Below are positions 7,946 through 14,876 of a stretch of DNA of 28,109 nt, piece by piece. The notes beneath the pieces were generated by a model that saw nothing but the letters and a program-made list of their open reading frames with translations, was not told where the DNA came from and did no database searches. Every line of letters begins with the position of its first letter. Position 1 is the first letter of the stretch. Made by a program: the position numbers and the translations under genes. Location of the stretch: positions 1 to 28,109 of the forward strand of contig CARUQW010000012.1 of the NCBI GenBank assembly GCA_949077355.1, read 5' to 3'. The DNA comes from an uncultured Clostridia bacterium. GTDB lineage: Bacteria > Bacillota > Clostridia > TANB77 > CAG-508.

Positions 7946-8801
7946 TCATGGTTCCAAAATCATTTTTCCATTGGCTCCTATCCCACTTACTCCTTTTTTT
8001 CCATCTCTTAATTCCTCTGCAATGTCATCAATTGTAATATATTTATACTTTTCAGTAAAAGCTATTTTTTCTGCAATTACTAATGGGTCTAGAAAATCGA
8101 TTAAAATTCTAGCTGGTGAAGATGCAAAGTTAGCTCCAGCAGAAATAATTGCTTCAAAATAACTTTGACAAGCTCCGCGCAAAAATCACCAAATGATTAT
8201 TACTTTCTTTATCATATCTTCTGGCTTCTTTTACTGTTTGAATGAAATATTTCGAATTTCTATAATTATAAATATTATGATAGTCTGTTCCTCTTTTTAT
8301 CATACCATCATGTCCTGTTATTACAAGAATATCTGGTTTATACATTTGCAATAACTGATATACAATTTTAGGTTGTCTATATTCTGGTATATTTCTAACA
8401 ATCGCATTTAAACCTAATTTTCTGTAATAATAATAAGATTTTTGACTATATTTTTTATCACCATCCAAATGCAGTATCTTCCCTGTTATAATTTTTTCTT
8501 TATTTTTGCGACTTGGCGTTAAAATTCCTATTTTATATTCCTCTCCACCTCCTCTATTTTCTTTTGTCTGTACAATTTTATGATTCATTTTATAATGTAA
8601 ACTTTCCATCTTTTCATTTACAATTTTCTTATCTACTATCTCTAAGTCTTCTATATTACTATCTGCTTCAATTCTATCCACTACACCTTTCAAGATAGCT
8701 ATTTTTTCTGTTTTTGTATGGATGATATGTTTCACAACGAATATAATATCTTTTCCATAAGACTTCCTTGCAACAATATCTCCTTTTTTTATTCTTTTCA
8801 A
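7946..8801 (-). CDS. yabG: Sporulation peptidase YabG, split by a +1 frameshift at CGG-A
   Basis: Two frames give a 284-residue YabG, the normal family size. 208 codons run from a TTG start (8801-8799) to 8178, and 77 codons including stop run from 8176 to 7946. The TTG is chosen because AGAGGTGAT precedes it and the product then starts MKRIKKGDIVARKSYGKDI as in the family; a longer ATG frame to 8861 lacks a ribosome site. The first part contains KPDILVITGHDG and FIQTVKEAR. The second starts GACQSYFEAI..AGANFASSPARI, the hallmark C-terminal core. Frame 0 reads GCG-CGG-AGC and stops after eight codons; skipping the C at 8177 gives GCG-GGA-GCT. YabG is a late mother-cell protease that trims coat and cortex proteins. 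Confidence 0.88.
8174..8180 (-). other. GCG-CGG-A +1 frameshift site in yabG
   Basis: Minus-strand GCGCGGA. Dropping the C at 8177 joins Ala-Gly directly before the conserved ACQS motif. GCG is also the P-site codon of the Ty3 shift site (GCG-AGU-U). Confidence 0.75.
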
Positions 8802-8829
8802 TTTTATCACCTCTGTTTTTTGGCTATTA

Positions 8830-8858
8830 TATTCTATGTCATTTTTTGTCGTTTGGTG
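8830..8858 (-). promoter_or_regulatory. Possible SigK-type promoter of yabG
   Basis: On the minus strand CATAGAATA (8838-8830) fits the SigK/SigE -10 pattern CATA-NNN-TA, with CACC (8858-8855) 16 bases upstream as a -35. yabG is SigK-dependent in Bacillus. This rests on a motif match only. Confidence 0.45.
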
Positions 8859-8863
8859 CAAAA

Positions 8864-8958
8864 GTTGCCGCTGGTTCCAGATTTAAGTTGCCACTGGTTC
8901 CGGGTTTAAATGGCAAGTAGAATTCTACTTGCCATTTAAACCCGGAACCAGTGGCAAC
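8864..8958. repeat. 72-bp perfect palindrome plus a tandem half copy
   Basis: 8887-8958 is a perfect 72-bp palindrome centred on GAATTC (8920-8925), with arms of 36 bases starting GTTGCCACTGGTTCCGGG. Directly before it, 8864-8886 is a diverged direct copy of the first 23 bases of the arm. The unit therefore occurs three times here, twice direct and once inverted. It fills the gap between the divergent yabG and zinc-ribbon genes. Confidence 0.92.
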
Positions 8959-8962
8959 CCTC

Positions 8963-8991
8963 TTGATTTTATTTCCAAAATCTGTTATACT
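8963..8991 (+). promoter_or_regulatory. SigA promoter of the zinc-ribbon gene
   Basis: TTGATT (8963-8968), 17-base spacer, TATACT (8986-8991). It begins five bases after the 72-bp palindrome. Confidence 0.75.
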
Positions 8992-9105
8992 AGATACATA
9001 GTTTTAAAAAACTATATATGAATTTATTTTTAGACTATTTCCCTTCTTTTCTATAGATTGGTTAGTAAAAAGTTAATTCAAATCTATGTAAAGGAGGATT
9101 TTATA

Positions 9106-9276
9106 ATGGAAAATAACTACGAAGATATTACTCTTACATGTAAAGATTGTGGTGCTGAATTTGTTTTCACAGCTGGTGAACAAGCATTCTATGCTGAAAA
9201 AGGCTTTGAAAATCAACCTGTAAGATGTGCTGATTGTAGAAGAGCAAGAAAACAACAAAGAAACTACAATGCATAA
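9106..9276 (+). CDS. Small zinc-ribbon protein
   Basis: The 56 residues contain two CxxC knuckles, CKDC (about residues 11-14) and CADC (about 39-42), which should hold one zinc ion. Between them is EFVFTAGEQAFYAEKGFENQ, followed by a basic RRARKQQRN tail. This is the pattern of the probable zinc-ribbon domain family common in Clostridia. The function is unknown; nucleic-acid or ribosome binding is possible because of the tail. The ATG at 9106 is preferred over an upstream ATG at 9058 because AAAGGAGG lies 6 bases before it. It has its own promoter and terminator, and is the only + gene in the sporulation block. Confidence 0.88.
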   Translation: MENNYEDITLTCKDCGAEFVFTAGEQAFYAEKGFENQPVRCADCRRARKQQRNYNA

Positions 9277-9290
9277 GAAAAAACAAAAAT

Positions 9291-9327
9291 AAAAATGGGG
9301 ATAGGGAAAAACCTAATCCTCATTTTT
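9291..9327. terminator. Bidirectional terminator between the zinc-ribbon gene and spoIIID
   Basis: AAAAATGGGGATAGG (9291-9305) pairs with CCTAATCCTCATTTTT (9312-9327) with one bulge. A and T runs on the two sides let it work in both directions. The right arm covers the last codons of spoIIID. Confidence 0.8.
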
Positions 9328-9583
9328 CTTCTTTTAAATGACTATATTTTAATTTGGTAGCCATTCCTCCTCTCAAATGTCTTTCTGCTTTGTTTTCGTC
9401 TAGAATAATTCTAACTTCTTTGGCTAATTTAGGATTTATCTTTTTTAATCTTTCGGAAACATCTTTATGTACTGTCGATTTTGAAATTCCAAATTTTTTA
9501 GCAGCTCCTCTCACTGTATCTTTTGAATCTATTATATAATGTGCCAAACGAATAGCACGTTCTTCGATTGATATACATTTCAT
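9320..9583 (-). CDS. spoIIID: Sporulation transcriptional regulator SpoIIID
   Basis: The 87 residues align along their length with SpoIIID: IEERAIRLAHYIIDSK, the helix-turn-helix TVRGAAKKFGISKSTVHKDVSERL (about 24-47), and the basic RHLRGG.ATKLKY end (about 70-82), which forms the extra DNA-binding helix. It is the mother-cell regulator that acts with SigE and prepares SigK expression. I choose the ATG at 9583 because GGGGG lies about 9 bases upstream and the product then matches the family; the ATG at 9598 lacks a site. spoIIID near yabG and sipL gives a compact sporulation block. Confidence 0.93.
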   Translation of the reverse strand: MKCISIEERAIRLAHYIIDSKDTVRGAAKKFGISKSTVHKDVSERLKKINPKLAKEVRIILDENKAERHLRGGMATKLKYSHLKEEK

Positions 9584-9660
9584 AAAGAAAACCCCCATCT
9601 CGAATACTTTTGTTTAATTGTATTCTTTAAAATAAGGGGTTAGAACTTTAATATTAGGAA

Positions 9661-9700
9661 AAAATAACTGCTAGTCCACTTAAAATAAAGTGAACTAGCA
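9661..9700 (-). terminator. Terminator of prs-nadV
   Basis: On the minus strand TGCTAGTTCACTT (9700-9688) pairs with AAGTGGACTAGCA (9681-9669), with one G-U pair that exists only on this strand, followed by GTTATTTT. Confidence 0.85.
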
Positions 9701-9732
9701 TAAAACAAAAATTATTTTAGAAAATAGCTTTC

Positions 9733-11337
9733 TTAAAATTTGCCGTCATATACGCGTATAGATTCTCTTACCACTCTTTCTCTGATTTCATCAAAAGTCT
9801 GTGTACGAACGAAATCTCCATCAACAAAAACTGTCCTTAACTCATCACGTTCTTTGATTTTTTCATATTCTTCTGGTGTAAGATTATCCACAAGTCTATA
9901 ATCTCCATCTTCGAATACAACTGCAACCAATCCCTTTTGAGATTTCTTGAACTTGTCTGAGTCTGTTGCTGGATCCTTATAGATTACTTTAAACTCTCCG
10001 TTCATAACTTCTGCGGTTCCTTTCAGAGCAAATCCTAAGGTATCACGTGTCATATACTGATACGTATATGAGCCAATTCCTAAGCCTACACTAACTGTTA
10101 CAAACCCTTTTCTCATTAGCCCTTTACAAATTTCAATCGCTCTTTCTGGTGTAATGGAATCTCCATATACTGCACCAATGTGAGAATCGACTTCAATAAA
10201 GCCTTTTGCATTTTCAGAGCCTCCAAAAATTTCATACAGGCGCTGTATCAGTCCCTTTTGCATAGTGGCTGCAAAGCCTTTCAGTCGTTCATCTACATTT
10301 TCCTCATTTGCAGTTTCGTCACCGCAGATGATTCGAATTGGATCGCCTGAATCTGGTCTGATATTAACCTTACCGTTTCGGCTCATAATAGCTTCTTTCA
10401 CTTCTGGGTCTGTTAATACATTATCCACCAGATTCCATAAATTATAGGTATCTGATACAATCGTTACCGTACCGCTCGGATACACCTCTGTAACCAGCCT
10501 TAAAATGGCACTCTTTTCATCACGCCCATAAGATTCCATAACACTATGTTCCGTTGAAGGTGCATAAGCAATCACATCTGGTTTGGCATGGTAATATGCC
10601 ATCAGATAATTTCTTGCCGGAATTGTTGCCGAACCTCCAAAACTAAGTAAATGACCAGGCGTTGAACGATAAGCTGCTTCTGGGCTTCCCATACCTCTCA
10701 TCGAAAAATCTCCCCCCTGATTAAAAACTCGCTTTGGCTGATTGCAACCTGTTAACTCTGCATAGTATGTCAAAATTCTTTTATACTTGTCTGCAATAGT
10801 TGCATCTGTCATCGGCTGCCAAATCAAACAAGAGATTGGCGTTTCCAAATAACCTGTTAACCAGAAAAATTCTCGCAGCGTGCTCTCAATTGTAAACATG
10901 GGTACACCAGATTTCTGAACCTTGTTTCCATTCTCTTCAAATTCGCCTCCAATTTGCACAAACGTACCTTCTGGCAGTGCTCTTACCCGAATCGGTAAAT
11001 AGCCCAGTTTGTGAAGCTTTTCAAAATGAGAATAGTCATAGTTTGCTACCATTTCCGGATTTGTTACAGAAAATGTACCGGTCAGACTTTCTTTAATTTC
11101 TTCCATAACCGTTTCAAGTGGTCTTTCGAAGAAACCTTTCTGCCATTTCCAGTATAAAGTTGCTAATGCACCCTGCAAACCATAACATACGGCATGTGTT
11201 ACACCTTCAATCCGAGATTTTCTTGGCGTCCATGTTTCATACGTCCATTCCAAACCTACTGGATACTGATCTTTGTGACAAAATTTGTAACCATCTGTTA
11301 ATAAAGCCGGATTCTCAATCATTTCGTTAAATTTCAT
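9733..11337 (-). CDS. nadV: Nicotinamide phosphoribosyltransferase family (NadV/Namat-like)
   Basis: This 534-residue member of the NAMPT family joins nicotinamide to a ribosyl pyrophosphate. Active-site parts are visible: NPALLTDGYKFCHKDQYP at the N-terminus, GGDFSMRG (substrate aspartate), the STEHSV histidine, NIRPDSGDP (phosphate-binding Arg and Asp) and the SVGLGIGSYTYQY glycine loop. With the upstream prs-like gene it either makes NMN from PRPP, or, as in the phage NARP1 pathway, makes NAD+ directly from ADP-ribose pyrophosphate and nicotinamide; sequence alone does not decide. GGAGGAG precedes the ATG, 16 bases after the prs stop. It uses two in-frame CGG arginines (codons 42 and 117), a codon native genes here avoid, so it is probably acquired. 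Confidence 0.9.
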   Translation of the reverse strand: MKFNEMIENPALLTDGYKFCHKDQYPVGLEWTYETWTPRKSRIEGVTHAVCYGLQGALATLYWKWQKGFFERPLETVMEEIKESLTGTFSVTNPEMVANYDYSHFEKLHKLGYLPIRVRALPEGTFVQIGGEFEENGNKVQKSGVPMFTIESTLREFFWLTGYLETPISCLIWQPMTDATIADKYKRILTYYAELTGCNQPKRVFNQGGDFSMRGMGSPEAAYRSTPGHLLSFGGSATIPARNYLMAYYHAKPDVIAYAPSTEHSVMESYGRDEKSAILRLVTEVYPSGTVTIVSDTYNLWNLVDNVLTDPEVKEAIMSRNGKVNIRPDSGDPIRIICGDETANEENVDERLKGFAATMQKGLIQRLYEIFGGSENAKGFIEVDSHIGAVYGDSITPERAIEICKGLMRKGFVTVSVGLGIGSYTYQYMTRDTLGFALKGTAEVMNGEFKVIYKDPATDSDKFKKSQKGLVAVVFEDGDYRLVDNLTPEEYEKIKERDELRTVFVDGDFVRTQTFDEIRERVVRESIRVYDGKF

Positions 11338-11353
11338 AAAGTTCTCCTCCTTT

Positions 11354-12172
11354 TTACTGTCTCACATAATTGGTAACATCAACATCCATATAGCTAATAT
11401 TAGGATGTTCTTTGCTCATAATTGATGTACTGGTATAAACTCTGTCAATTGGAGATTCTTCTGTCAGAAGTATTCCAGTAAAAACATTCTCTTCACAATG
11501 AGAAACAAGCAAATAGATTTCACCAGCTCCTAAGGATTTGAGAATGTTAGCAGCTGCTATAAAAGTGCCGCCTCTAGAACAAAGGTCATCAATAATAATG
11601 CACTTCGCTCCTGGATTTACATTTCCCTCTTTCAGATACATTCCTCCAATTTTTCCTGTTAATGGATTACGGCTTTTTTCCATAATACAAACATTAGCGT
11701 AATCGCTACTGACATATCTTGCCGCTGCTCCTTTATCAGGAAATACTACATGGTCTTTTTCTGTAAAGCCAACTTCCTTTTGAACAATCGACAACCAATC
11801 CTTCACTGGATAGATGTCTTTTGCTCTTTGCAATAATTGCATCGTCTTGCCTGAATGTGGCTCCATTACAACTACCTTTGCAAAATTCAGCCAATTGATA
11901 AACTCGCATACATATTGAAGGGTATATAAGTCTCCTTCAATCTTTCTATCCATTCTGCTGTATGGCATATACCAGATAAAAAGTGTACAAGGAACATTGA
12001 ATTCATCTAGGCGTTTCTTAACAAACATCAGTGTAATAAGATCGCCATCTGTTGCATACCGGAATTCAAGAACATTTTGTTTCTTTACAATATCGTTCTC
12101 AAAATCCTTGACTTTGGTTTCATGGTTTGGAAACCGTTCCATGTTAATTTTCTTTCCATTGAGTATTAACAT
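11354..12172 (-). CDS. prs: Short divergent ribose-phosphate pyrophosphokinase-like protein (Prs/Adps-like)
   Basis: The 272 residues are clearly shorter than housekeeping Prs (about 315). The class features remain: WYMPYSRMDR (ATP-binding PYxRxDR), EPHSGK in place of the usual DLHA, FPDKGAAARY, and the pyrophosphate-sugar binding loop IIIDDLCSRGGTF (about 192-204). It pairs with the nadV-like gene directly downstream, so its pyrophosphorylated sugar product should feed that enzyme. Short Prs-like proteins beside nadV include the phage Adps enzyme, which uses ADP-ribose; that role is possible here. The ATG has AGGAGG 8 bases before it. Two in-frame CGG arginines (codons 13 and 38) mark it as foreign. 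It is not the essential PRPP synthase of the cell, in my judgement. Confidence 0.85.
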   Translation of the reverse strand: MLILNGKKINMERFPNHETKVKDFENDIVKKQNVLEFRYATDGDLITLMFVKKRLDEFNVPCTLFIWYMPYSRMDRKIEGDLYTLQYVCEFINWLNFAKVVVMEPHSGKTMQLLQRAKDIYPVKDWLSIVQKEVGFTEKDHVVFPDKGAAARYVSSDYANVCIMEKSRNPLTGKIGGMYLKEGNVNPGAKCIIIDDLCSRGGTFIAAANILKSLGAGEIYLLVSHCEENVFTGILLTEESPIDRVYTSTSIMSKEHPNISYMDVDVTNYVRQ

Positions 12173-12205
12173 AGCTGCTACCTCCTATAATAATTTTTTG
12201 TTTTT

Positions 12206-12245
12206 GTGTTTGGTAAAAAAAATTTATCTTTTTACCGATTAACAC
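12206..12245 (-). promoter_or_regulatory. Inverted repeat in the prs-nadV leader
   Basis: GTGTT (12206-12210) pairs with AACAC (12241-12245), and GGTAAAAA (12212-12219) with TTTTTACC (12229-12236). It lies just after the transcription start, in the leader of about 80 bases, where a repressor site or RNA stem could act. No match to a known NAD-regulator box can be claimed. Confidence 0.4.
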
Positions 12246-12259
12246 AAAACTTGATTGGT

Positions 12260-12288
12260 ATTATATCACATTTTACATAATATTTCAA
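12260..12288 (-). promoter_or_regulatory. SigA promoter of prs-nadV
   Basis: On the minus strand: TTGAAA (12288-12283), 17-base spacer, TATAAT (12265-12260). The sequence from ATTATGTAAAA through TGATATAAT is shared, with two differences, with the promoter at 3133-3161. Confidence 0.85.
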
Positions 12289-12296
12289 CAGATTGT

Positions 12297-12762
12297 AAAA
12301 AAAAGAGTATCAAACTCGTAACAATTTAGAGGTAAAAATCCAATTATACCAAAAGCAAAACCTATAAAAAAGAGAAAAGAGCGCCTGGATAGGAGATTTT
12401 ATTAGAAATTGTTAAGATATAAAATGACGGGATGTTCAGGGCAATTGCTAATTATCCTATTTGAAATAAATTCTTCGGTATCCTCAAAAACAATAGAAAT
12501 TCTAAAATCATTTTATGGGTCCTTTCCAAGACAAGCTTGAACTCTTACCGTAAAATGATTTAAGAATTTCTAATTATTTTTTCGTCACATTCATCATTTA
12601 TTTCAAATAGGATAATTAGCAATTGAACATGAAAGAGGCTCATTTTATATTTTTACAATTTCTATAAAATCATATTGACCAAGCGATTGGAACGACTTTT
12701 ATAGGTTTTGCTTTTGGTATAATTGGACTTTTACCTCTGAATCATTACGCAAACTCTTTTTT
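12297..12762. mobile_element. Fold-back (MITE-like) element of about 460 bp
   Basis: Nearly the whole region is one imperfect palindrome. The outer arms 12328-12369 and 12697-12738 match over 42 bases with one mismatch; the middle arms 12442-12471 and 12596-12625 match perfectly over 30; the inner arms 12495-12515 and 12551-12571 match over 21 with one mismatch. The ends are AAAAAGAGT (left) and its inverse (right). There is no credible gene inside. It separates the acquired prs-nadV operon from the native gene at 12768. This accounts for the long gene-free stretch 12173-12767. Confidence 0.8.
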
Positions 12763-12767
12763 CATAA

Positions 12768-13400
12768 TTACACATCTTTTTTATTATTATAAATTCTATC
12801 TAGCAATTCATCTGGATAAACCCTATCTAAAAATTCATCTACTGCCCCATTTGGTGGAATATTTTGACGTCTTTCTTGTTGTCGATTACCAGCCATGCAA
12901 GAAATGGTAATATCAAAAGTCATAAATAACATAAAAAACACCGTAACAATTCTAATACTTGTTTTTTCAATTAATGGTTCCAATTTTTGAAAGGCTGGAT
13001 AAACCACTTTTAAATAAGCAATTGCAATAATTCCCCAATATACACAATATAATAACGATGTTCTTCCATTCAAATTCATAAATAGATGTGAATAATCCCA
13101 TGAAATCGTACCAAAAAATATCTCTTGAAAAAAAGAACACAAATATTCTAACGCCCCTCCCATAGCCATTCCATAAAAAAATGCCTTTTTCGGTTCTTGT
13201 ACATTCGAAATTAATATGTAATAAGCAACTGCTCCCATTCCATAAATTTGTATAAATGGTCCGTAAATCAACCCATGTCTTATTTCCAATGCTCGTGTAT
13301 AGACTAAAGCATATAGCATTTCCGCAAAAAAGCCAAATACACTACCTATTACAAATATCCAAAATATTTTTATGCTAACATTTACTATCTTCTTTCCCAT
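12768..13400 (-). CDS. CmpB-like putative ABC transporter permease (PF06541 type)
   Basis: This 210-residue integral membrane protein has about five hydrophobic segments. It starts with IFWIFVIGSVFGFFAEMLY and contains RHGLIYGPFIQIYGMGAVAYY, EYLCSFFQE..FGTISWDYS and NLNGRTSLLYCVYWGI, which are the conserved features of the family labelled putative ABC transporter type permease (CmpB). The actual substrate is unknown, and there is no ATPase gene beside it. The ATG has GGGGAAG close upstream. A TATAAT box lies 30-40 bases upstream without a clear -35. The C-terminal tail after residue 165 is soluble and charged. Confidence 0.8.
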   Translation of the reverse strand: MGKKIVNVSIKIFWIFVIGSVFGFFAEMLYALVYTRALEIRHGLIYGPFIQIYGMGAVAYYILISNVQEPKKAFFYGMAMGGALEYLCSFFQEIFFGTISWDYSHLFMNLNGRTSLLYCVYWGIIAIAYLKVVYPAFQKLEPLIEKTSIRIVTVFFMLFMTFDITISCMAGNRQQERRQNIPPNGAVDEFLDRVYPDELLDRIYNNKKDV

Positions 13401-13484
13401 ATGCTTCCCCGTTTATCTTAATTGTCCACATTATATACCAATCCTGTTTAAAATAAAAGACTTATTCTTAAATTAATAAAATCT

Positions 13485-14099
13485 TCATTTTATTTTTTGA
13501 TACCCATATGACATAAATAAGATAACACATATGATTCCTAAACAAAATCCTGCTACTACATCACTTATATAATGAACTCTTAAATAAACTCTACTAAAAC
13601 CAATTATAATTGGTATCACTCCCAATCCAATACTAATTCCATTGCGCAATTTTTTATTTTTTATATTTTGATATACGAAACAAATAAGTAAAACATAAAA
13701 TGCCATATTATTAGTTGAATGACCAGATGGAAAACTATAAGCTGTTTCTTCGATTAATCTTTCTTCCACAGGCGGTCTAGGTCTTTGAATTATATTTTTT
13801 AAAATAACATAAGATACCGAGCTTATCATTAGATTTAAGGTAACTGCAATTCCTTCTTTTCTTTTATGGAATAAAAATAAACCAAGACTTGTCACCAAAG
13901 CAATCGAAAATAGACCTATGGTTCCTCCCAAGTTCGTTATTACTTTTAAGATTTGTGTCAGCCCTTCATTTTGTATCATTCTAATCATTTCATAAATCTT
14001 ATTATCTAGCTTTTGTACAATTCCTGTTTTAACACCTAAAAATAAGAAAAAAAATAGCAATAATAAAATACTAAATAAAACTTTACACTTCTTCTTCAA
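13485..14099 (-). CDS. PAP2-family membrane phosphatase
   Basis: The 204 residues have the three phosphatase motifs in order: K..I.RPRPP (about 110-119), SFPSGHS (about 130-136) and SR.YLRVHYISDV (about 169-182), placed between about six membrane segments. Such enzymes remove phosphate from lipids, typically undecaprenyl pyrophosphate or phosphatidic acid, at the outer face of the membrane. The start is a TTG (14099-14097) preceded by AGAGG, and it overlaps the end of tcdA by 17 bases, so the two are translationally coupled. It could be a BcrC-type undecaprenyl-PP phosphatase; the sequence does not settle the substrate. Confidence 0.88.
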   Translation of the reverse strand: MKKKCKVLFSILLLLFFFLFLGVKTGIVQKLDNKIYEMIRMIQNEGLTQILKVITNLGGTIGLFSIALVTSLGLFLFHKRKEGIAVTLNLMISSVSYVILKNIIQRPRPPVEERLIEETAYSFPSGHSTNNMAFYVLLICFVYQNIKNKKLRNGISIGLGVIPIIIGFSRVYLRVHYISDVVAGFCLGIICVILFMSYGYQKIK

Positions 14100-14796
14100 A
14101 ATTCCTCTCCCTATTTATGATATCTTTTATTACTTCCCCTGCTATGATAAGTCCTGCCACAGAAGGAACAAAGGATATACTCCCTGGTACTCCTTGATTT
14201 TTGACTTGAATTGGTTCTTCTTTTGAATATAATACTTTTAACTGATTTATATTTCTTTTTTTCAATTCTTTTCTCATAACTCTGGCTAGCGGACAAACTG
14301 ATGTCTTTTTAATATCTGTAATTTCTAATCTAGTTGGATCTAATTTATTTCCTGTTCCCATACAAGATAGAATAGGAACTTGCATTTGATTGGCTTTTTC
14401 AATTAATTTTATTTTCGTTTTTACCGTATCTACAGCATCTATTACATAAGAAAAAGAAGTGTCGATTAAATTTTCTTCTCCCTGTTCTATCTCTTGTGCC
14501 ATATAGATATCTACCTTCAATTGTGGATTAACTTTTAATATCCTTTGTTTCATAACTTCTATCTTTTTTTTGCCAATTGTTTCATGATTTGCATGTATTT
14601 GTCTATTTAGATTACTAATAGAAACCACATCATTGTCAACCAAAACAACGTATCCTATCCCACTTCGTACTAGCCCTTCCACAACAAAAGAACCAACACC
14701 TCCTATTCCATATACAATTACTTTGGCTTCCTTTAATTTTTCAATTCCTTCTTTTCCAATTAATAATTCCGTTCTACTTGTCCAAGTTTCTTCCAT
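14083..14796 (-). CDS. tcdA: tRNA threonylcarbamoyladenosine dehydratase TcdA
   Basis: This 237-residue E1-like ThiF-fold enzyme has the ATP-binding GIGGVGSFVVEGLVRSG (about 30-46), DND.VS.SNLNRQIHA (about 53-67), YVIDAVDTV.TK (about 96-107), and the cysteine segment SVCPLARVMRKELKKR (about 166-181). TcdA converts t6A37 of tRNA to its cyclic form in an ATP-dependent step. The ATG at 14796 lies downstream of a TATAAT on the minus strand in a palindromic region shared with the gene on the other side. It overlaps the PAP2 gene downstream. Length and motifs are normal. Confidence 0.9.
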   Translation of the reverse strand: MEETWTSRTELLIGKEGIEKLKEAKVIVYGIGGVGSFVVEGLVRSGIGYVVLVDNDVVSISNLNRQIHANHETIGKKKIEVMKQRILKVNPQLKVDIYMAQEIEQGEENLIDTSFSYVIDAVDTVKTKIKLIEKANQMQVPILSCMGTGNKLDPTRLEITDIKKTSVCPLARVMRKELKKRNINQLKVLYSKEEPIQVKNQGVPGSISFVPSVAGLIIAGEVIKDIINRERNFEEEV

Positions 14797-14823
14797 TTAT
14801 TTTTCTTTCCTTTCTTTTTTCTG

Positions 14824-14856
14824 ATTATAGCATAAAATGATTTTATATGCTATAAT
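14824..14856. promoter_or_regulatory. Palindromic divergent promoter region
   Basis: TTATAGCATA (14825-14834) and TATGCTATAA (14846-14855) are inverted copies. Each end carries a TATAAT: minus strand 14829-14824 for tcdA, plus strand 14851-14856 for the FAD gene. Each -35 would fall inside the other arm (TAGCAT, poor). Expression of the two sides is therefore likely to be mutually exclusive or shared by one regulator. Confidence 0.55.
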
Positions 14857-14876
14857 AATTTTCATAGGAGAAAAAT

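Noticed and set aside
7708..8037. 109-codon + frame with a good GGAGG before an internal ATG at 7948
   Set aside because: It runs antisense to the C-terminal part of yabG and into the veg promoter; the protein is AT-driven hydrophobic sequence without family features.
8802..8861. Longer yabG start at 8861
   Set aside because: It would place the putative SigK -10 inside the coding part, lacks a ribosome site, and adds 20 residues absent from the family.
9058..9105. Longer start for the zinc-ribbon protein at 9058
   Set aside because: No ribosome site; the ATG at 9106 has AAAGGAGG at the right distance.
12640..12900. Hydrophobic open frame (IGTTFIGFAFGIIGLLPL) running from the fold-back arm toward the CmpB gene
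   Set aside because: It has no start signal, crosses the repeat arm and is antisense to the real gene at 12768-13400.
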